A DNA stretch of 64,000 nt from Acanthaster planci. Its lineage: Eukaryota > Echinodermata > Asteroidea > Valvatida > Acanthasteridae. The notes under the pieces were generated by a model that did no database searches, was not told where the DNA came from, and saw nothing but the letters and a program-made list of their open reading frames with translations. Shown here piece after piece: positions 48,011-60,651 of the stretch (the first letter of the stretch is position 1; each line of letters begins with the position of its first letter). Location: contig NW_019091403.1 in the NCBI RefSeq assembly GCF_001949145.1, positions 203,650-267,649 on the forward strand, written 5' to 3'. The translations under genes were made by a program, and so were the position numbers.

Positions 48011-50844
48011 TGCTAATATACTCCTATATGCGAGAAGCTATTTTAGTTATTGTAATGTACAATTGTGTGCGTTATTGCAACTGATCTTGTATATGGTTTG
48101 CACATCAAAAATCTGCCAGTCGGTACACCTGAATATTCGGATATTCGATCGAATTGAAGGATGAATATTCGAATAGTGAAGTATTCAAATTGACTCAGGC
48201 CTACTGTCTGGGTGGAAATTCCACATCTGCAGTCATCTTATTCTACAGTAATATTCCTTGTTAAAAATTTACCATCTTTATCTGCATTACACTGTCCAGT
48301 GCTAACAGGCTAGAATTCTACCAGCACTTTGTAATCTGTTCATGCCTAACAGAAAACCAACATCAACCACAAAAATCCCATCTTGATTAAAGCTGGCAGT
48401 GGTGAGGCAGGTATGCCTGGAAGCTGGACAACTCTCTCTTTCTTCGACCTCCCAGCCTGTGATGCAAATCCATTAAAATCTGCCACATGATCCCGCCCCC
48501 CCAAAAAAACAATACCTTGGTCCTAGGGGCTGACTTTTGATGCATGTCCAATCCAGTCTCTTTGAGGGCCAAGGCTGAGGTCGTCTGTCACAGAGACAAG
48601 CCCTGCTCTGTCTCAGTTCTCCTGTTAGGAATTGGCTCTCCTTGTCACCTTGCAGCTTGTCAAGCTTCAGGGAGCCCATAAAATGTTGTTGGAAATTTAT
48701 GCTGAGATGACAGGTTTGTAGGGGATTCTAGTGCTGGGCCTTTTGGCCCTAGCTGTTTCACCAGCTCATCTGCTAATTGTTATTTCATGAAAGCGTGAAT
48801 CGCTCTTGGCAGGTACTCCAAAAACAGACAAAGACAAAAGCGTCAAGGGACTCCTGCTTTACAAAAACAAAACCCTTCCTCAAGTGTATTTTTGTAGGAG
48901 ACTGGGGTTCACTAAATCATTTCAGAGTTCACTGGGGATAAAGGCATATGGTTAGTATCTGGCAGAGATAACGCTGTATAGGTTTTGATTTACGATCTCA
49001 TGCAGGAGGCAACTTTTGGGCATGGATGGCAAAGATTATGATCTGGATGACTGTGAATCTGCCAGTAGGTCCTTTCATGCCAAGATGGGGGGGGGAACCA
49101 GTGACAAAGAATGCATCCCCCCCCAACTGTTTGGCTGGTAACTTGTTCCTGCAAAGTACATGCTGAAACAATATTGAAACTGGAAAGGCTGATCCTATGT
49201 TGTGAGTAAAAAGTCAGAGAAGGTTTTCTTGGGTTTCGCTGGCTTCACCGATATTTATCCATCAGTATGGATTTTTTTTTTAGCTCAATAAAAAGTCATG
49301 TCTCCCTATCTACCCAAGGCCAGAAAAATTTCCTTTTTTAACAGCTTGAAAGGGCGCTTTCGTCTGAGGCAAAGTCTGTGATGAAGACAATGAGGGATGG
49401 AAATGAGATTTTCACAACCCTCTCAGCAACACTAGATGTGCATCTGGTTCCAAGAAGTTGTACTGTTCTCACAGCACGTGACCTTCTATTGCACACCAGA
49501 CTATTATAATATTTCCTTCTCTGCATTATGGCCAACGCACTGGAAATTACACAGAACTGCTAACCATAGATATGATATATACACTTTGTAAGCAAAATAT
49601 AGGACCTGAATTTGTTGTTCCTTCAATCAAATGAAGCTACACAAAAGACAGGAGGCTGCTCTATGTCTTTCTTCATTCCAGGGATATATTTCATGAGTCT
49701 TGTATACATAGCATGTAAACCAAGGAACAAAGGATAGACGTGGTGAGCGCAAAAGCACTTGCACTTTTCTGTTTCACAACTTTTCTCCGACCTGTGGGAA
49801 CTGTATGTTTATTTGATCAGAATTCTGTTTATTTCCTCAAGTGGAGTTTATGCTTGCATCCTTCCCTTTTTCTTGCTGATAAAGGGGCATTTATTTTGAC
49901 AAGGGGTGGTTTTTTTATGTAATGGTCGTGAATTAGCTAGCTTCTGGAGGCTACGAGGGAGCAGGTTGACAGTGAGGGCAACCGTGAGAGTTTTCTTCCC
50001 TCTCTGTTCTGACAGCGAGGTGGGACTGCTTTCGCATTATAGGTCCGACCCTGAGCATGAACCATACATGTACATGTACGGGCGTGCCTGAATAATGCTG
50101 TCCATGATTTTAGAAATTTGGCATTTTGAGACAAACAAGTTGATGGGTCTACCAGAACCTTCTTTGACTCGGCCTCTAAGCATTCTACGAGGGATGTGCA
50201 CTTTTGCAAAAGTTTTCTTCCTCGGGCGTTTGGAGAGTAATTTCTACTAACTCTGCTTACTGACAGTTGGGGATCACTGCTCACCGCAGCAGAAAATTCA
50301 GTGCCAACAGTAAGCAAATTTCACTGCTAAGCAAGTACCGGTAAATATGCCCATGAGTATGATACAGATGCCACATCTGAGTGGTTTACAGCACAGAATT
50401 TCCGCACTGGAGCTTTCCGGATGGACGGATAGTTTTTTGCTACAGAATATCCGCGGTAAAGTTTGCCTGCAAGATTAGTTTGTACCGGTACACGTACATT
50501 TTGTAAATAAAAACCTTGCTCCATAACATGGGGGAAAAAAAACGTACAAATTACCAACAATCCTGCTCTACATGAAATACAGTCAAGTTCCTTTTCACTT
50601 CCAGCAAAACAATTCTAAAAGGGAGGCATATTCTCTTCACAAAGCTATCTGTTTCAGTGCAATTAGAGATTCACTAGGACAAACAGTCTGAATTGCAATT
50701 TTTGTCTGTTGCGGCTTATTACCCTGATTGGTGTGGTTTCGCAAGAACATCTCATGCAGACAAAACCACCAACAAGAAGTTCACTGAAACAATCTTCATA
50801 TACCTTACATTTGTACGTGCTATGGAAGAAATAACACCAACTGT

Positions 50845-50912
50845 GCTGGGACTAGAACCCCAGTCCCCCAGTGCAACTACCCAAGTGTTCAACCCACGAT
50901 CGGTCTGCAGCC
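50845..50912 (-). repeat. tRNA-like SINE fragment
   Basis: The minus strand has GGTTCTAGTCC (plus 50849-50859) as a B-box match in CTGGGGTTCTAGTCCCAG, a T-arm-like hairpin. It is preceded by CGTGGGTTGAACACTTGGGT. The cloverleaf is incomplete. It lies in an intron of the minus-strand gene. Confidence 0.4.
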
Positions 50913-52251
50913 CCGGTATTTTTCCCCAGGCACTTTAGGATCTAGTCTGGAGCCAACCTAGAGCTACCATCCAATTAGATGTAGTAAAGTCAGGGCGGGC
51001 GCTCCGATACTCACGTGACAATTATCTAAAATCCAGGAACTCAATCCTCTACCCTCCCTCTAAATTCATTTTCATGTTTACCTTGAGAACGAGACAGAGG
51101 CTACATTGATCGCTTCAACAAAAGGTCATATCATTCTGCATCCTCCCATCTCATTACTCAGGAATGGTATATGGGGATGTCAAAGGATGTATAAACCATC
51201 GCGGCAAGTTCATGGAGAGGTTAACGTAAGCAATACTGCCCTGCTTTTCCTGGTTTCAACTTACGGAATGGCTCAGTGGCATGATGGGTTACGTGACCAG
51301 CAAGCAATAAACAGAATCGCAGGTAACAATGCATTGTTCATGTGTTTGCCCCACTTCCAACAGCCATGTAGACAACGACAGTTAGGCACTGCATCTGAAA
51401 GTGCAGCTTTTAATGTCCTTCTACATGTTATGACTAAAAGCTCTGTTTTTTTTTAAATCGACTCATCTCTGACCCCCAGTGGGGGAGAGGGGGGTCGTGC
51501 CCGTGGCCGAAATGAGTTCTCCTGACTTCTTTGGCTAAGTTACAAAAAAAAAAGATTGCCATCTGGTTTGGGGAAAATAGGGAATAGGTGGGGCATTTTA
51601 TTTATTTTTATATTTTCAAGATGGCCGCCACTTCCATAACCGTGTGTGCAAGTTGACCTGGAGATCGCACGGTCACCAACAGAGTCTAATGTTAGTTTAG
51701 CAGTTCCAGCTTGTAAGTTTTTCCTTTTCCGATCAATCAGTGGACTTTTGCTGTGTTCAATAACTAAAAAAAAATACATAAATAAATAAAAACTAAGGCG
51801 GCCCACAAAAGAAGTGGGCAGATCGCTAAACATGTTTGTTTTTTTACTTGGCCTTATTATAAACCAACTTAAAAATAAACGACCATTTTTTTCAGGGTCC
51901 TCAAAATAATCATCAAGCACAGAGAAACGAGATTGATAAATATGGAACATTTCAAGTAATTTGAAATTCACTAAAAACAGGTGAGGGGATTCAGCCATGG
52001 AAACGAGGCTCAGACTTGTACTTGGGGGAACATCTCATCGATATTCATTTCCCTGTAACAACATAGTTTCAGGCATTTTCTCAGCACCAAAAGACAAGAG
52101 AACCAACGTGTGTGTTTGCAGAACTTGCTAGTATTTGCAACATGTTATAACATTCCAGATTCTGGGTGTTTGAGCAACAGATTTGGTGATGAAAACACTT
52201 ACTAGAAATCCAGCAATGTGAATAAAAAGGGAAAAGACTATCAGATCAGTT

Positions 52252-52280
52252 AAAAAAAATAAATAAATAAATAGATAAAT
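52252..52280 (+). repeat. AAAT microsatellite
   Basis: AAATAAATAAATAGATAAAT in register after an A run. Confidence 0.8.
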
Positions 52281-53572
52281 GGACCAACAAGCTTCATGAT
52301 CGGAAGCAACTTTCAGTTATGTTTGATAAGAGTATGCAAGTTTGTTTTTATAGTTGGTTGACTTGCTGGTTTATATTTATCCACAAAAAACAATAGGAGT
52401 AAAACACTTGTATGCCAGCAACTCTTACTTCATGATCATTATCCTTTGTTCAAAACTCCAGATCCAACTACTATAGCAAACTCACTCCAATACTTTACCA
52501 GAGACTTAATACTTGTATTAAAGGTTCACGTGCCCTTTGCTTTGGAAAATGTTGATGCTCAAAATCACAAATGAAAATGCGATGAGTGCTGGTCAGATCC
52601 AATCTTGTTTCCAGATCCAATCTCATTTTTTGTTTTACGGGCGTCTTCATAAAAACCATCTGTCCCAGTGGAATGGGCCCCCCCTGCTGGGTGCACACCT
52701 GAAAATGCCAACTACATGTACTGGCCCAGGTTGGCTTGAAAAGCCATCGCGGTGGAGATTTGCATTTTAATTCGCAGTCCCAATCTGCCCGGTTATGATC
52801 ACCCACCTTGGAGACACGCAACGTTCCGATACAGGACAGTGGCCATGTGGTGTTGCACAGGCATATGAAAAAAGATTTGCAACTTGAGTGATTGAAACAC
52901 CATGTTAAGGAGCTTAATAAATGCAGTGCAGTAGACTGCAAATGAAACCAATTCTCAGACGGGAATCTTTCTGTGACCTGGGTTTTTGAACCAAACAAAA
53001 ACGTGGGGTTTTGGAGGAAGGAGGGGGCAATTTGGAATTTGAAACATTAACACCAGAAGTTTTGTGACAAAATGGAATTACCAAAATTAAATAAATCCAA
53101 CCTCAAAGTTGTAATCTTCCATTTTGTAAAACAGTATTAGTTGAATAATTGCCCATCATGGACTTTTTTTTTGGCTTAAGTTTTAAACATTTGTTTATAT
53201 CCATTTCAAAAATATGACAGCTTTAACCAGTCTCCTGAAATTGTACCCTGTCAGAAAATAACTGGGTCGGCAAAAGGCACACGTGGGTTTCTCACATTGC
53301 GGACTCCACCCAAAAAGGGTCAAATGAGTGGAGGAAACCAAGGGATGCAGCCTATTCGTAGACACAACTTCCAGGCCCACTTCAGCAACATTACACAACC
53401 GTTCACAGCCGGACTAAAACAAAAAGGGCAGTTCACCGAAAACATGCCCTGCCGCTCAGCTGTAGCTGGTTAGGACCTTCACAGGCAACTGCATGAACTC
53501 TGGTGCGCTATTCCATGAAAATGTACCTTGGTATGTATCGACCATATTTACAAGTACATTGTGGAAGCCAGC

Positions 53573-53642
53573 TTGGGTTGGGGTTAGGGTTGGAGAGTTG
53601 GATTACAGTTTTGGTTTAGGGTCAAGGTTAGGGTTTAGGGTC
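53573..53642 (+). repeat. Telomere-like degenerate repeat
   Basis: Contains GGGGTTAGGGTTGG, GGTTTAGGGTC, AGGTTAGGG and TTTAGGGTC, close to the animal telomere unit TTAGGG. It is short and interrupted, so it is an interstitial trace and not a chromosome end. Confidence 0.5.
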
Positions 53643-53790
53643 AATGGCTTGTCCATCCCGGCACGATCAGGGGTCAAGTGGTTGAGAAATCCGCAGAAGG
53701 AAACAGGAGGTCGTTAATTGGTTTATATCTAGCAACTCTGACTAATTTTATTGTTCCTGACTTTGCTTTCTGAAGAGTTTGAATCTCAGT

Positions 53791-53982
53791 TACACACACA
53801 AGTGTGAACGCCGTCAATCGTGGACTCCCTATTGTTCCTCTTTTGTTCATACTTTAACTTTTTCGGAAGACCTCCCACATGTTTTGTACACGTTTTCCAA
53901 ACCGCGGACTCTTCGGCAACCGTGGACCCTATTGTCCCCTATTGTTATAGATCCACGATTTGAATGTGTATACAAACTCACT
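53791..53982 (+). repeat. Dispersed repeat B, copy 2
   Basis: Partner of 22645-22820 in opposite orientation. It begins TACACACACAAGTGTG and ends TATACAAACTCAC, with CTATTGTTCCTCTTTTGTT inside. It repeats a short theme internally (CGTGGACTCCCTATTGT and CGTGGACCCTATTGTCCCC). Confidence 0.65.
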
Positions 53983-56900
53983 TTACCATCTGCCTTACAG
54001 TCCAACATTGGCAGCTGGCAAAGCATTGGCAACATTGGTCCATATTTAGGACTGACAAGATTATTTTTGAAAAGCACGCTTGGTTTTAGGATAATTATGG
54101 GACAAATTCTTCTTTCTGGCAAGTTGTCATTGTGAAGAAATGCAATGAAAGAAGGCTGTTCCAATGATGCGACACAGTTTTGGAAATTGCTGCGAGTAGG
54201 TCATTTTTAATTTGGCATACATGTAGGGCGCGCAAGCATTGACATGATGCATGTGTATTTGTTGGGCATGTAACACCGCACAGCTGCAATTGATGGAAGG
54301 AGAGCGTGTCCCTGACGCTGAATTTTTGGATGCAATTCAAAACGTGACTATGCAACTTCTCTTTTGAAATGGAGATCCTAGAATATTGCTTCCCTAAAAA
54401 TATACAGCACTTGCCGAATTCAAACTTCTTAAGGTTATTTTCATAGCACCTCCTTTAGTTTCTGGGGCTTTTGTTGCCTTATACAAACCTAATGCACAAA
54501 TGACAAATGATGGACTGTACCTTCAATGTTTGTACCAAGAAAAGAAAAACAAGACTTCACACAATTGAGATCACACATGAGTGTGTGAAAGCTGCCCTCA
54601 AGGATCATTTTGTTTTGAGGGGGGGGAAATCTGTGTAGATGGATTGGATCAGAGGCAACAAAATATTGTGACTTTTCCTTTTCCGCTAACAGAACATACA
54701 ATTCTGGTGGTGAGAATCCCGAAATCTGGAGAAATCCTCAGAAAGTATATCTCTGATCTCCACATGATTCAAATCTTTCTCCCGAGTCAACAAAAAAAAT
54801 AAAAGAGGACGATAAAGGGGAAGGCCAATATCGGGTCAATTGCTGTTGCACCCCCTCCTTTTGAGCCAACCTGGGATCCGCCCCTTGGTAGCACTGCCAC
54901 AAGCAGCCTTGGCTAGGGCAAGATCACCAACAGAGGGCAGCACACAGCCTCAACACTGACTACTCTCTGCAACAAAGTGGTTGAATGTTAACAAGCAGTG
55001 TACACAGAAATAAACTACACTGTATTAACTCGTTGTCTTTGGAGGAGCCTCCATCTGTTTCACTGAGGTGACAGCAAGGAAGGGTTACTTGCTAAGCACA
55101 AATTCGCTGAGAAATGTCAAGGAAATGTTACCCACTCCACCCACAACAGGATCTACTTTTATTCTTCAAAATGTTCCCAAAAGCCGCACGTCATGCCTTT
55201 GAGTATTTTCCCCTTTTGGAAAACATTTACAATTTAGAAGAATGCTTCATTGTGGACAAAATTTCAAAACACTGTTTTCATTATGAGACAGTTCTAATGT
55301 AATGTTTACGGTATATTTCTTGGAAAGCAAAGTTTTTAAAAGTAGAATAATGAGGTTGTAGACCAGACACTCATTCACGAGTACAACGTGAGACATTTGA
55401 TGGATACCTTGCATGCCTTTACTGGAAGGAATAACAAGAAATGTCTGAGTGCATTCCAGGAATAAATTAAAATTCCAGGATGGAATTTTTCCACTCTGCT
55501 TTGAGAATTTCTGACAAAGTGGGTCCAGGGTTCATGGGTGAGCCATCTACACTGATCTCCAATGAGGACGAAAAGCGGCTGAGAGGGAAACAGGTTTTCC
55601 TAATCCCGTCTGATTGTTCCATGGATGAGGTCCGTAGGGGGCCCCTAGTGAGGAAGGAAGTGGAAGCTGGCCACTGGAGAGGGGGGGAGAGGGGACAGGG
55701 AGGCCAACATGGGGCGCAGAAGGGGAAGAAGTTTAATTGGAAGGGGAAAAACATGTAACCTTTGGCGGTGATCGTTGAAAAGTCGGACAGGTTTGGCAGC
55801 CCATCAAAAGTCAGGCATGGTCTGATCCGCTTATGACAGGGAATGCAGCAAAGCAAATTTGTTTGGATGGCGAATGACACATGTTGTACTTTCATACCCT
55901 CTGGCAACAGAATGCTTGTGGGATGACTGGCAAGAAGTGCTAGAACTTGAAACATTTTGAGATTCTTTTATTCTGGGTTTGGCTCATAGGGAACGAGTTA
56001 CACCATCAGCATTCACTTTCGCGGGTGCCTTTCAAAAAATCCGGGATGATTCATTCCATGCAGTTGTCACCTTGGTGTCTTTAACTGGTTTTCAGGGATA
56101 TGTTGGCAATTCTGCCAAAACTCCCTAAGGACTGACTGGCTGATAGACACCGGGATGGGAGAGTTGAGATGGGAGAGTTGAACTAAAGGTTAGAGGGTCC
56201 TTGAACGAGGGGAAAAATGGGATGGGGTCAAGTAAAGTGGGTCCAAGGGACACAGATGGATTAGGAGGAAGTCACAAAACATTGTGTGGTATCTTTTTTT
56301 TTTCCTTTGGGCAATTTCTAAAGTGTTTAGGAGTGGAGGTCCCAATTGGTAATTGGGCAGGTTTGCCCTCTGCTACTGTGGAGTAAAGGTCAAGTTGTTC
56401 TCTGTCTGGTGCACAGTGCCAGGTTAGAAATCCAAGGACACAGCACATAAAATTAATTGTAATTACCGAGAAAACCCGTTAAGTATCAAACTTGTGAGGA
56501 AACAGCCACTTTGAAAATAAAGTCATGGATGGGCTGGATGGTACACACAAGACCCCTATACAGACCAGATATCCATCTGATGAATTCTGATTTTTCAGGA
56601 AATCAACCACAGAAGGTTGATGTGAAAAAAAAAAACAAGAGTCATTTCATGCATTTTCATAGGCTGAATTCTGTGAACCCGATATGCTTGCCATACTTGG
56701 AGAAGATGTGACCATTTCAAGGGAGAATGATGAAGTGGATTTCCAACAACAACTAAAAACTTCCTGCCGAGAAACTGCGGGAAGTATAGAGTTTCGTGGT
56801 TTTCACGAAAAAGTACAGTATTATCTGGACTTCAAGTTCGAAGAGATTATCATCCCACAGCTGACCGCTATTCCTGGAATCTTTTTTTTTTTCAGAACAA

Positions 56901-57250
56901 AAACAGGAAGCACTAATGATCAACTCGTAGGTACAGATTACAATTTTGTTACAAGATTCACAGAAACTAGTGGAAATTGACTGTATACGCATGCAAAAAA
57001 GTGTGATACCCAGATCTAAAAAAGGAATGGATAATCAACTCACTTTGAATCCTTCCAAAATATTTGAATGGTGTCCGACATGGCACTGAATGAATTTCAT
57101 CATGAGAAGCATGTTGTACTCCATAGTGATCACTGACACTGTTGTCACAAACACTACATAAACACATCATGTGGGCAACCGTTGGTATGCACAAAAAGCA
57201 AGACAGGTTCTATTCAAGTCCCATAAAAACAACTGAGGTGCATCATACTC

Positions 57251-57347
57251 TGTTGGGGGCGGGGGAATGTTGGTGTTGGGAGAGGGGGAATGTTGGTGTT
57301 GGGGGAGGGGGAATGTTGGTGTTGGGGGAGGGGGAACGTTGGTGTTG
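57251..57347 (+). repeat. 23-base minisatellite, four units
   Basis: Four units of TGTTGGGGGAGGGGGAATGTTGG type, beginning at 57251, 57274, 57297 and 57320, differ at one or two bases each. The G runs (GGGGG twice per unit) could form a G-quadruplex on this strand. Confidence 0.9.
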
Positions 57348-57600
57348 AAAATATTGCACTGAATTTTGCAAGTGCTAAAAAGCCTGTGCCTATATGATTA
57401 ATTGTCAGTGATAAGAAAGATATCTGAAATTGTTTAGGGAGCCGAGTGGCTACAGAGGCCTGTGAGCCACTTCCGTTCGTAAAGACAACAAAGGCATGCG
57501 AAATCATAAAGAGAGGAAAAATCATATGCAACATTGCCATCTCCATGTAAGAAGCCAACAAACCTGAAATACCATAAAGCCATAGATCACGCCCCAAATA

Positions 57601-57757
57601 CAGACCTGCCAACATGCTGTACTCCTTCATGAGGTCAGACATTACCACAAAATAGCTTAAAAATTTGAATGAACTGAGGGCTCGTTTAAATACCTTTAAA
57701 TCTATTTTGTGGTAATGCCCGACCACAGGAAGGAGTACGGCAAGGTTGGCAGGTCTG
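57601..57757. mobile_element. Foldback MITE
   Basis: Left arm 57601-57655 starts CAGACCTGCCAACATGCTGT and ends TTACCACAAAATAG. The right arm 57702-57757 is its imperfect complement, ending AAGGTTGGCAGGTCTG. A spacer of about 46 bases separates them. Part of the longest open frame in the window runs through this element, which argues that the frame is not a gene. Confidence 0.75.
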
Positions 57758-57904
57758 TGAACACACAATGCAACTTGGTAAATCAGGAAGAAAGAGAACT
57801 CAAGAAGGGTACAGCTTTTATGAATACAAATCTTCAAATAAACTATATACAGAAACTGACTACAGGTTAAATCATCATTAGAAAGATGAACAAAGAAATT
57901 GACT

Positions 57905-57990
57905 GAGGTTGGATTTGAACCTGGAACCTGAAGATTAGATATTAATATTCCATGTCTCCATCCATAACCAACCAAGATTCATCTGGGCAA
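57905..57990 (-). repeat. tRNA-like SINE fragment
   Basis: The minus strand contains GGTTCAAATCC (plus 57911-57921), a B-box match, preceded by GGTTATGGATGGAGACATGG where an A box would be. No full cloverleaf. Probably a decayed SINE. Confidence 0.4.
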
Positions 57991-58823
57991 CGTGCCCAGC
58001 TTGAACTCGCATTTCCAAAATTCAAGTCAGAGAAGCTGGAGGGGGGAAGGTAAATTATTGGAATTAAGTCAGGCTTACCAATGATTTAAAGATGTCATTG
58101 GGAGAAGATGGGAGTGAAAGGAAGACCGGAAAATGGAGATTAATGAGAGGAGAGGTGGGTCTTGAAGGGTAAAACTTAAAGGTTTGGGTTGGGCAGTAAG
58201 GAAGGATGGGAACTACATTGGAAACATCTACTAGGGAGGAACAAACAGGTCAAAGATGGGCACGGGCGTGGTCGAGGGGAAGTTGGACATTTTATCCAAA
58301 ATTGGAAGCTCATCTCTGTGATTAACATTAATTGAGAATAGGTTAGGTATGGCAGCCGTGCCTACCGGGAAATTGCTGCACAAATATTGAGACTGACATG
58401 GACAACATGTATGTGAGCGAACTCTGGGAGCTGAGACACAGGTTGAGAGAGGTTCTCCAAAACAGGGTCAACACTGGAGCGGGTCAATAAGTCCCCTGGG
58501 CTGGGCACTGTGAAATATTCAACCTGACAGGCTAATGGTCCACAACCCTCTTCCCTGGCTGGAAAGGAGGGGGTGGGGGTAGGAGGTTTGGGAGAGGAAA
58601 CCTCCTAAAGTGGTTGGACAGTAGATTGATGAGGGACTGATTCAGAAGATGGTAATCATTACCGTGGGGGTTGGTTTATGGGAAATGCTCAACTGGACAG
58701 CTTCAGGGTAATGAAGTGCAGTTCCTACCAAGGGAGCCTCCGTTGCTAGAAAAATTGTGCCCTCTCTTGGTCCTGCTCAGGGAGGGTAGAAGCATCAACC
58801 AAAAGGCATTCACAATGCAGTCT

Positions 58824-58877
58824 CATGTTTTGGTCATATTTCATGTTTTGGTCATATTTCATGTTTTGGTCATGTTT
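58824..58877 (+). repeat. 18-base tandem repeat, three units
   Basis: CATGTTTTGGTCATATTT is repeated at 58824, 58842 and 58860, the last with one change. It runs straight into a pentamer array. Confidence 0.9.
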
Positions 58878-59040
58878 TATATGATATATGATATGATATG
58901 ACATGATAGATATGGCATGACATGATATAATGTGATATGACATGACATGATATGATATATGATATGATATGATATATATATGATATGATATGATATGATA
59001 TGATACCTCACCTCACTTCACTTCATTTCGTTTCATTTCA
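58878..59040 (+). repeat. Pentamer satellite-like array
   Basis: Units of TGATA/TGACA run to about 59004 and then change to CCTCA, CTTCA and TTTCA pentamers up to 59040. The five-base register is kept through the change of unit. Confidence 0.85.
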
Positions 59041-60548
59041 AAGTAAATCTAGGCAATATGAAAAGAATTAACCCGAAGGTAGATCTTACATGCCCCGTTT
59101 CAGATGACCTGAACTGATAATATCAATAGTCATAAACCATCATTTCATCCTACTGGATTATGACCAAAGATGCATCATATCAATTCATTTTTCCATTTCA
59201 TCTGGTCAAATAAACCCAACCACATGGGCAATATGAGTCCGAGCTGGACCAAGATGGGGCTCTATATTCTTAGCAATGAAGGCACCTTTGGTGGGAACTG
59301 CACTTCGCTGGTTCACAAATGACTATAAACTGCACAGGTTAACGGTTGTATTGCTACCAACAAAATGAACGCTCCGGAGGCCGCACCAACATGGGTTTTT
59401 TTTAATTGATGCAGAAGGGGTACATCTGCTCAAGGTGGAAAAGGCTGAGAAAAAAACGTATATGTATTGCTTAATACAGCGTATTGTTCAAAGATGGTGG
59501 TTAGATTTTCTGTACTCTTCTGCTGAATACTTTGGCTCAAGTCTGAAGTACAGGAGCTTTCGCCCACTGACTGCTTTCACTGCACTTACAGCTACGTACT
59601 TTGTTAGTGCTGATAAATAAAAAGTGACATAGGCAAAGAACAATGAAAATGTAACCAAACAAACAAAACCAAACAAAAGCAAGAAAAAGGGAAACGAACA
59701 GACACCAAAACCCCTTTTTTTTCTTCTTACGTGGCCTACAAGCAGTTTAGCGTGATTTATATTATTTGTTGGGTACATACGTGTATATTGTAAGCTTCAG
59801 CTTTTAAGATGATGTTTCTATAGAGTGGAAATGTTACTGAAACAAAAAATAATAAACAAGCGGAAGGAAAACACGGCAAATGTGCTGTTAACCTTCTCAG
59901 CTCTCCCTATAAAATGACTCCATCCTCTCCTCATTAACGTCCGGCAAGCGACCACTTTGATTGGATTTCTCATCAGTCCACTGTGTTAATATCTACTCAT
60001 TTCCTGGTTCTTCAAGGCCACCAAATACCTGATGGCAATTTTTATCTGAACTTTGGGGAGGTAAGGGCTGAACCAAAAATTGTTTTCCTGTGATGAGAAA
60101 GTGGCTGCTCAAAGTTGGGGTAAAAATTTGCCATTTCTAGGGGTAAGTGTTTAGGACTTAAGGGGTACAAATTAATTTCATTTGGGCATTAAGGCCACTT
60201 TTCAGACAAATTTTAACATTCTCTGGGAATGTGTGCAACTTGATTGCAGAATATTTGATGATTTTTGTTTAAGAAATACTTGAGGTCCTTCAAACTTAAG
60301 TGAGAGATAGGACAGAAAGAAGTGGATTGTTTCCATCTCCCATCACGTGCCCTTGGAGCCATCATAGTAGGAAATTGAGTTTTCATAGGCTGTGATGGGC
60401 ATGTGTTGATATTGAGCAAACAGCCGTCTGAAAGAGAGACACTTGGTAACGATACAGAGTTTCTATACTACATTAATTCATAAGACCATTTGTAATCCAT
60501 TTGCAGTCAAAGACCACTGCCAATCATCCAAGTGAAAATATGAATGTC

Positions 60549-60609
60549 CTTGCTCCATAAGCTTACTGCATTGTTTGCTTTCTTAGGGAATCACTTGTGT
60601 AGAGTCAAA
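60549..60609 (-). pseudogene. Decayed tandem copy of the neighbouring exon
   Basis: This 61-base stretch matches the exon end at 60652-60712 with 7 differences by eye (about 89% identity). In the exon's frame the copy reads FDSTQVIP and then a TAA stop replacing the Lys codon. The donor GT has become GA (GCAAG|GACATT). The duplicated unit also includes the flanking intron: 60505-60609 matches 60603-60712. The copy therefore cannot code as an exon in this frame and is read as a dead duplicate exon. Confidence 0.65.
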
Positions 60610-60651
60610 CCACATACCATTGACAATCATCCATGGGCAAATAGGAATTAC

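Larger units (their letters stand above)
47141..60651 (-). other. Intron between two in-phase exons
   Basis: About 13.5 kb. The flanking exons join in phase without help, so no extra exon is required. It holds a Penelope-like element end with a hammerhead-type motif (47.8 kb), two tRNA-like SINE fragments (50.9 and 57.9 kb), a dispersed repeat (53.8 kb), telomere-like repeats (53.6 kb), a minisatellite (57.25 kb), a foldback (57.6 kb) and a pentamer array (58.9 kb). The long open frames seen here overlap these repeats or lack splice context. Confidence 0.5.

Noticed and set aside
52495-52998. 167-codon open frame, with a donor-like CTCCAAG|GTGGGTGATC
   Set aside because: The donor is good, but no AG acceptor with a pyrimidine tract lies upstream of it in a usable position, and the composition looks random.
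55467-55955. 162-codon open frame on the minus strand
   Set aside because: Pyrimidine-rich low-complexity residues and no splice context or recognisable motif.
57214-57975. Longest open frame (253 codons, minus strand)
   Set aside because: It runs through a minisatellite, a foldback element and a SINE fragment, has low-complexity Pro/Ser/Thr repeats at the end and no splice or family evidence.
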